In this document: positions 57,420 to 64,000 of the stretch, piece by piece | Layout: every line of letters starts with the position of its first letter | Position numbering within the stretch: the stretch's first letter is position 1 | Source: Phytophthora hibernalis | Taxonomy: Eukaryota; Oomycota; Peronosporomycetes; Peronosporales; Peronosporaceae | Assembly: GCA_012656075.1 (NCBI GenBank) | Contig: JAAKBF010000171.1 | Coordinates: forward strand, 1,736,001 to 1,800,000 | Length of the DNA stretch: 64,000 nucleotides | Direction of reading: 5' to 3' | Notes under the pieces: generated by a model | What the model was told of the DNA's origin: nothing | Seen by the model: the letters and a program-made list of their open reading frames with translations, nothing else | The model's database searches: none | Program-made: the position numbers and the translations under genes

Positions 57420-59086
57420 ATGGCTGCCAACCTTCCTCCGATCGATTTCTGCAACGACGGATCGGTTTGGAGTGATGTCTCCAATGAGACGATTATCCTC
57501 GAGTCAACGCCAGTCGAAACGTTGGGCACCCTGGAGGAGAAGAAAATGGAGATCACCGTCGTTTGAGCGGAGGTGAACTTCAACCTCCAGACGTTCAAGT
57601 CGAACTGCCAACCAACGCGTCCCAGAGGAACAAGTCCATGACTTATCAAGGGTATTCCTACGCATACTACTACACCGGGGCTTCTTCCACGAACTATCGG
57701 TGCAGTGTCTACCGACGGACGGATTGCAAGGCCAAGCTTTTGTGACGGATACTGGAACCAAGGTGTCAGGTGAACATCAGCCTGATTGTGCTTCTGACGT
57801 CCGGCGCCCGATAAGTTCAAGCTCAACTGTCGTCAACTGGAAAGACCAGATGGTGTTGGCGACTGATGAAATTGGGTTGGCTGACGTTACGCTCACACCT
57901 CAGGAAGTTTGGCGCATTATTCGCGACAAGTTCTACAACAATAACTATTTGATTGTTCAGGGTGCTTCCAAAAAGCAGATTGTGGGTCGGCTTTATATCG
58001 CACGAGAACAACCCATTTTGGACGTGAAATATACGGCCGTATCGAAAGTAAGCCACTTTGCGACGTCCGAAACAACCCAGGCCTGAAATTCTTTCAGTTC
58101 CACTTCACCTACTACAAAGGCGAGGTTTTGCATCGAGTTATCGGGTGAGCGCATCCTCAGCTTGTCGATCGAATGAGGCAGCAACAAACTTCTCTCTTCT
58201 TCGATGCCACGTACAGATGTGTACTGGAGCAGTTCTACCAGCTTGTGATCATCATGATGTTTGACAACATTTCCGACCTGTACTTGCCCGTGTTTTATGT
58301 GCTAACGACGGGCAAGACTACAGATGTCTACGAGCATTTGCTACACTTCGTGTTCGTTGCAACCAAGAGAAAACTTAAGCCAGCTCACGTTGCCTGCGAT
58401 TTCGAGTATGCAATGATCAAGGCTATCAAGAATCAGTTTCCTGAAACCCGCATCATTGGCTGCCTTTTTCACTTCAAGCAAGCAATTCGACGAAAAATGC
58501 TGAAACTTCAAATTTCGGAAGAAGAAGTATCCCTAGCAATGCGGGAGGGCTGCTTCGACAGACTGACAGTGATCCCGCGCTCCGATATCACTGGTCAGGG
58601 AAGCGTGATGTTCGATCTCGGTTGAAGCGCGACTGTCTGGCAGCGGGAATTTCCTTTTCAAAGGAGAACTGGAAGCGATTTTGGAAATATTTTGAAAGGA
58701 CCTGGTTCAAGAAATTTAAGCCTGAATGGTGGAATGTGTCTGGTCTTCGTCAAGATTTAGTGAACCGGACGAACAACCACCTCGAGCGCTACAACCGATC
58801 GCTTAATGAGGCATTTTCCGTCGCACACCCAAATGTCACGCAGTTCATTGGTGTTATTGAAGAGCAAAGTCGTGAAAATGTCAGACTTTTAGCGGATATA
58901 TCAAACCGTCGGGCTTGCGCTCCAAATCACGCTCCTGCCCTCACTTCCTCTGACCTCGAACCTGACTCGGAGTCTGATTCCGATAACGAGGGGTTTGTAG
59001 ATTCAGATGTCAGCTCCTGCCCCTCGTCGATAGCGTCTGTCTCCCGGAGTACTAGTTACAGTGCGTCAACATCAGTAAATCCATAA
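57420..59086 (+). CDS. MULE transposase with FLYWCH-type zinc finger
   Basis: The ATG at 57420 starts an acidic N-terminus. A FLYWCH-like finger follows (GYSYAYYYTGASSTNYRCSV, then DCKAKL). The MULE catalytic domain includes SLFFDATYRCV, VACDFEYAMIKAIKNQFPE and GCLFHFKQAIRRK, which hold the Asp residues and the C/H pair, and then a C-terminal domain (ENWKRFWKYFERTWFKKF) and acidic tail. Four one-base gaps (near 57550, 57735, 58065 and 58600) and one TGA at about 58146 interrupt it. If the gaps are assembly errors, the element has a single nonsense codon, where Trp is likely. Confidence 0.7.
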
Positions 59087-59472
59087 ATATACTTACAAAG
59101 TGTAAAACGAGCTAACTTCATTTTTAAAAGTCAAAATCGCACTGCTGCACGGATCAACCGGCAGCCCTATGCTCATGCTTCACCCTAACCACACCTAGTC
59201 TGCCAACATTTCGCCGGTTTGCCTGCATGCCGACTTCAGAAAGCGGAGGTACTATCACACTAATTGTGAATGCCAACACAACAGTATATATATTTGCATT
59301 TGGTCGAGCCTTCCAAAACTACTTCGACAATTGCTACATACCTCTACAATTTATATAATATCAAGTATCCAAAATATTAAATATGACAGTTATATGAAGA
59401 ATCGTTTTAAAGATTTTTGTATGGGTCAAATTCAGGGTCAACTTTTTTGAATAAGACAATGGGCTTGGCTTA

Positions 59473-59518
59473 AAAGTGTTGACTCATTTTGACCATGACC
59501 GAATTTGACCCAAAAAAT
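59473..59518 (-). repeat. MULE right terminal inverted repeat
   Basis: Its reverse complement begins ATTTTTTGGGTCAAATTCGG and tracks the left TIR over about 43 bp with few mismatches. Confidence 0.8.
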
Positions 59519-59930
59519 CGCTCCCGGCCAAATGCTCGTGTGGCATTTTGATGACTGGCTTGGCTGATACCATTTGGAAATTTCGATTTTTTAAAATTAA
59601 AGGTCGAACTATAAAAAGTGACTTAATTTGTCGTACCCAATCGAAATCTAAAATATTAACGTTCTTAACTCTTAACAAAACGAATAACACTCCTATATGA
59701 GTGGTTTTTACAAGGGCTTTCAAATAATAAATCTTTCTTACAAACTTCAAATGAAATATTACATTACTCGTTAAAGTCAAATGCCCAATACAAATTTCAT
59801 TGTGACTGTTGGTGGTTGAGCCTTTGCTACACTATCATTGGAAAAGATGCAGCGCGCGGCGAGTGGACTTGACACCCCGCAAGGGGCGGCAGGGCAGGAG
59901 GCAGCAGCGCTAAAGTGCTTCATTGAATTC
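59519..59930. other. Short region between MULE and Copia element
   Basis: It contains a minus-strand ATG at 59546 that may be the displaced start of the Cys-rich paralogue, AT-rich sequence, and a plus-strand ORF at 59838 (RAASGLDTPQGAAGQEAAAL) whose second half is the shadow of the Copia RNase H. No firm gene. Confidence 0.4.
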
Positions 59931-61487
59931 TTAGCTCTGGGTAATATGAATGAGGACTATATGGCTAGCATAGCTAAAGCGCTGGCTGCTCTCACGAACA
60001 AAGTGATTACGTACATCGATAAGTTTTGTTCGCGAGTGAAATTCAGGGTTGTTCGCAGGTTTTCGTACGCTCTCATTGTCGACGAATACTTCAGAGGGGT
60101 GGTTCTGTTTCATCCTTAGCTCCTTCAACATTTGCCGCAAGTGGATGACTTCTTGAACAAGTAGGCTAAGTGACATGTACTCGGCTTTGGTAGTATGCAA
60201 TGCGACTGTCCTTTCGGTTTGGCTAGACCAGAAAATCGTACTGCCACACAGCTGAGTGAGCTACCCAACAATAGACTTACGATCATTAACTCTGTTTGCA
60301 AACTCAGCGTCTGCAAATGCTTTTAGATGATCATCAAACGTCTTCTCCCGCCATTGTGCACCTCCAAGCCGTAAACCCCAGTTCATAGTCTCCTTTAAAT
60401 AGCGTAAGCCGCGTTTTGCAGCACGCCAGTGTAAAACACCAGGGTTTTCAAGAAATTGGCTGCACTCTCGAACCATGTAAGCCAAATCAGGACGTGTACC
60501 TAGCATCAGATACATCAGACTGCCAATGACAGCTCGGTAGGGTTTTCCGTTTACCAGTTCTTTCTCCTCTCTGGTTATCGGACACATTACGTTTGATAAC
60601 TTCAAGTCTGGGGAGCTCGGCACCTTGCAGCCATTGCAATTCTCCATTTCAAACCGACGAAGCACTTTATCAAGCTTACTTGCGTTGACTAATAAAGATT
60701 GAACGTTCATCACTGTTTTGGGAGATTTCCCAACCAAGAATGTAATGAATAGCTCCAAGATCCTTCATTTCGAATCGCTTGGTGAGCATTCGTTTCATTT
60801 CACTGGGCGCGAACAGAATCAAATCATCGAAGTAGATTGAGATAAACAGAAGCCAACCGACTATCACCTTGACTGCAACACATGACTCACAGTTCATGAG
60901 TGTGTATCCTTCTTGTTCAAGATGATCTTTTAGTAAACGGAACCGCACTCGGGGGCTTGTTTTAAACCATAAAGGCTTTTCAACAGCAAACAGACCCAAT
61001 CTTCTTTGCAGTTATCAGTATCCCCTCCGGTTGCTCCATATACACTTCAACATCAATGTCGCCGTTCAAAAGGCTGTAGTCACGTCCATCTGATCTACTT
61101 CATAGTTCCAGGTAGCTGCAAGTGTCAGCATTCTATAAGCGAACTACGGGTGAATAAACTTCCAGGTAGTCCACCCCATAGATCTGCATAAATCCCTTAA
61201 TGACCAATCTGGCCTTAAATCGTTCAATCTCACCACTTGAGATATTTCACTCGAAATATCCAGCGATTACTCAGCACTTTCATGCCCTTCGTGCGAGGAA
61301 CCAACCTCCAAGTGCCATTTTTCATCAAAACGGTGTACTCAGCATTTGCTGCTGCTTGCCCCTCTTTCGAGTATTCACCACCTAAAGCTTCTTCGAGAAT
61401 ATTTGGTTCAGTGATGACACTAGTTGATAGACAGCAGTAGTCCGGCCACCAATCTGATGTTTTCTCCTTTGCAATTTCAAATTGCAT
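59931..61487 (-). pseudogene. Copia reverse transcriptase and RNase H
   Basis: The frame reads NGTWRLVPRTKGMKVLSNRW at the RT start (61487-61230), then a gap. SIYFDDLILFAPSE near 60834 is the catalytic motif. RFEMKDLGAIHYILG, then PYRAVIGSLMYLMLGTRPDL, the RNase H ADAEFANRVNDRKS and VFVDNES follow. The residues are conserved but split over at least four frames. Confidence 0.75.
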
Positions 61488-62125
61488 CTCATCAAGCGCC
61501 TCTTTCCAACTCGATGAACTAGCTGGCTGTTTTTCAATTTAGGCTTTATACGCAAGATTAATCGTATCTCCCAGCCATCTTGGTGGCTTTGACATTCTGC
61601 CGCTTATCGTTTTCGTAACAGGATGATACTCTCTGCAACCAGTCTTCGGTGTCTTGCAACGGTGCTCTGTGATTGACTCACCGTTCATAGAAGACTTATC
61701 AATGCTGTTGGTCGTTTTGTTTTCACCAATCATCGGCGCCGAAGGCTGCTGCACTCTCGCAGTCGGTGTCGAACACCGCCCACTGCTTTCTAAATTATTT
61801 ACATCTTGTCTCTCAGTCGGTGTCATACACCGCCCACTGACCTCATTGTTGAACTCTACAGTCGCATCTGCAGCTGGCACTCTTTTGGGCGCGTCCGCAA
61901 CACCATTAGCAGCAGCATCAAGGTTGCGGCTTTGTTTTTCACGTCTTTTGTCTGCAGATACTCCTTGAGCTGCATCATCATCAGTCCCACCAGTTCTGCA
62001 CCCCGTCTCATTTTGCTCGTCATGTTGCATTTCTTGCAATAGTGACGGAATGCGCTGCATAGTTGCAGCATCAACATACAAATACTGGGAGGTCGGAACA
62101 TTAGCTGCTGTTGTCGTGCTGTCCT

Positions 62126-63084
62126 TCAGTAAAATGCGTCCCGGCTTGTCTTCATAAAAGGCGGATGTATGGCTTTAGAATGATTTGTTCGTTTTACTAT
62201 CCAGCAAACGATAGCCTCTCTGCTCTCTAGAGTAGCCACAACCACAGCTTCTCTCGCTTTTGCATCCATTTTCTTACGCTCAACTTTATCGACGTATGCC
62301 AAAACTGCACAGCCAAATGTTCTCAGCCTTGAATACGTAGGCGTTTGTCGAAACCACACTGTGTGCGGAACCTCCATTCCTCTAGTAGTATTCGGTACGA
62401 TATTCATATTATATATAGCAGTGATGCCGGCTTCTGCCCACAACTGTTTGGGTAATCCAAAATGCACCGCATGCACCGCATTCGCTCGGTAATCGTGCAA
62501 ATCATCTTTTCTGCAAGGCCGTTTTGCTCTGGCGTATGCTTCACACTCCATGAACACTCCATTCCGTATCTCTCTTTGAACAATCTACCGAGAGCGTTCA
62601 ACTCGAAAGCGTTATCACTACGAATCTCTTTCATCCGAGTTTTCAGTTGTGTCTTCACACGCTCGTAGAACCCTAGAGTTCAAATTTCTCGTAGATTTTC
62701 GATCGGCTTTTCATCAAGAACAGTGTCGAGAATCTGCTAGCTTCATCAACAAATATGGTGAAGTAGCGATTGCCGGAGTATGATTCAACAGAGTACGGTC
62801 CCCATTTATATAAGTGAGCAAGTTCTCCAACTAGCCATTCACGACTTGCAACACTTCGAGCTGAATGAAAACTTTTCTGGTCATTTTCCTTTGACACATG
62901 ATTCACAGCTGAAGGTTTCATCAACTCTCAAATTTACTGCTTCCAGTGGCCAATCTGCATATCGGAATAGTGTATTGAACACACTTCTTCCTATGTGGAC
63001 CAATCGTGTATGCCAAAGCTGCACCTTTCGCTTTCCATCGGCTACCACTACCATCGCTGAATTTAAAGGCATTTCCAGAAACAA
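62126..63084 (-). pseudogene. Copia GAG-pre-integrase and integrase
   Basis: LWHTRLVHIGRS and CESCVKGK (63084-62881) form the zinc-binding HHCC region. The core has FTIFVDEASRFSTLFLMKSR, IRSDNAFELNALGRLFKE and HTPEQNGLAEKMICTI, followed by WFRQTPTYSRLRTFGC. Frame changes separate the pieces at about 62680 and 62450. Confidence 0.75.
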
Positions 63085-64000
63085 TACAGATTCTTTTCGT
63101 CAGCATGTGCATAAGCACTTTCATGCCGGAACTGCACCTCTGCAAACTCGTCATCATCAAAATGGATCCTCATCTTTTCATCGGCAGGTAGTGTTGGTGC
63201 GGTTTGTCGACGCACTAAAAACAAGCTGCACTGGAGTTCTGGTACGTAACGCACACCATCCAGCAACAGTGAACGTCTCCCTTGAGTAGTTTGAATTTCC
63301 TTCCTCACTGTACCGACCCCAGCAACATTCAACCAATTTTCGCCACCAACTCGAACCAATGCACTCATCGCTGTGAATGAGACAAAATCGATTTTCTGGT
63401 AAGTGTTGTGGCTTGTTGCACCAGATTCCAGATACCAACGCTGGCATGCCAATTTCATAACTTTAGGGGCTGCTTCAGAAAAGCAGTGACTACGTATGCA
63501 TCATCTTCAATTTCATCACCAGCATAGTTGCTCTTTGTAGCAGCTCTCTTTCCCTGCGCATTATCTTCTAGCTTGATTTGCTTCGGACATGGTCCAGTTC
63601 CATGAACATTACTTAGGGGTTGTCTACCCAAATGAGGACAGTCACGAACTTGGTGTGATTGCTCTTTGCAGTGAAAGCTTTTCCACTGTCACTGCTACCA
63701 TCTTGTCCACCTCGTCCGCGTCCAGCACCTTGCAATCCTCCTCGTCCAGCACCACGACCAAATCATCTTCCATGGCCACGTCCACCACTGCGACCTCCCC
63801 GACCACGTGCAGAACCACGGTATGGCCACAGCCCCGGCCTCGGCCTCTTCTAGACCCGCCAATCGTCAGTATGTCCGTCTAATTTCCTTCCTTGCCGCCG
63901 ATCAAACGCCATTTCCAGAGCATGTTCCAATTGTTCATAATTTGGGGGATCATTAACATCTCGTGGTACATAACTTGCCAGAAATGTTTCAACCACATTG
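63063..64000 (-). pseudogene. Copia gag 3' part and protease
   Basis: At the right edge, gag reads VPRDVNDPPNYEQLEHALEM, followed by a Gly/Arg-rich region (63860-63700) and a zinc knuckle lacking its first Cys (FHCKEQSHQVRDC, about 63670). The protease active site reads WYLESGATSH near 63430, where Copia elements have WYLDSGA, so the catalytic Asp is Glu. This would weaken or abolish cleavage. Confidence 0.65.

Larger units (their letters stand above)
56903..59518 (+). mobile_element. Mutator-like (MULE) transposon with terminal inverted repeats
   Basis: The ends at 56903-56945 and 59473-59518 are inverted repeats of about 43 bp sharing GGGTCAAATTCGGTCA and differing at a few positions. Between them lies a transposase gene on the plus strand. 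The flanks do not show an obvious 9-bp target duplication. The 3' non-coding part is AT-rich. Confidence 0.8.
59931..64000 (-). mobile_element. Copia-type retrotransposon, minus strand, running off the right edge
   Basis: From 64000 down the order is gag, protease, GAG-pre-integrase, integrase, RT and RNase H, the Ty1/Copia order. The 5' end lies beyond the window. At the left it ends at about 59931 after the RNase H (HSRTKLIDVRNHFVRE), with no LTR recognised. Frame changes occur throughout. Confidence 0.85.

Overview
The window looks like nuclear DNA of a plant-pathogenic oomycete, most likely Phytophthora. The evidence is short introns (48-79 nt where I could place both ends), an oomycete-type initiator/flanking promoter sequence before two genes, a catalytically dead trypsin homologue of the glucanase-inhibitor type, and Copia, Gypsy, mariner-like and MULE elements of the kind that fill Phytophthora genomes. 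No rRNA, tRNA, CRISPR or prokaryotic operon structure was seen.

Layout. (1) 1-21.9 kb is a dense, conserved gene block on both strands: an NF-YB-like histone-fold factor (cut by the left edge), a large unknown Cys-rich/poly-Gln protein, a small unknown protein, a RING-coiled coil-PX-BAR protein, an EF-hand protein, a CCDC137-like basic protein, a JTB-family membrane protein, the TOR subunit LST8, centrin, an unknown charged protein, a mitochondrial-type rRNA adenine dimethyltransferase, a plasma-membrane-type Ca2+-ATPase and mitochondrial malate dehydrogenase. (2) 22.4-47.8 kb is a transposon graveyard: a Copia remnant, a Gypsy 5' LTR with primer-binding site, AT-rich repeat arrays, a 3'-truncated Gypsy element on the minus strand, a Copia/Gypsy chimera, a Gypsy element with an internal inversion, two mariner-like remnants and coiled-coil gag-like pseudogenes. 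(3) 49.9-56.9 kb is a small gene island: the glucanase-inhibitor-like protein, three small genes, two of them with mitochondrial-type leaders, and two tandem paralogues of a Cys-rich repeat family I do not recognise. (4) 56.9-64 kb is again mobile: a full-length MULE with terminal inverted repeats that appears to have landed in the 5' end of the second Cys-rich paralogue, then a Copia element running off the right edge.

A pervasive feature affects every reading of this window. In at least 22 places a conserved protein continues in another frame, and in every case the sequence is one base short, never one base long. Many sites lie in short homopolymers, and the affected genes include essential ones (malate dehydrogenase, Ca2+-ATPase). 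I infer systematic single-base deletions in the assembly rather than mass pseudogenisation. The affected genes are given as one feature each, with the break positions noted.
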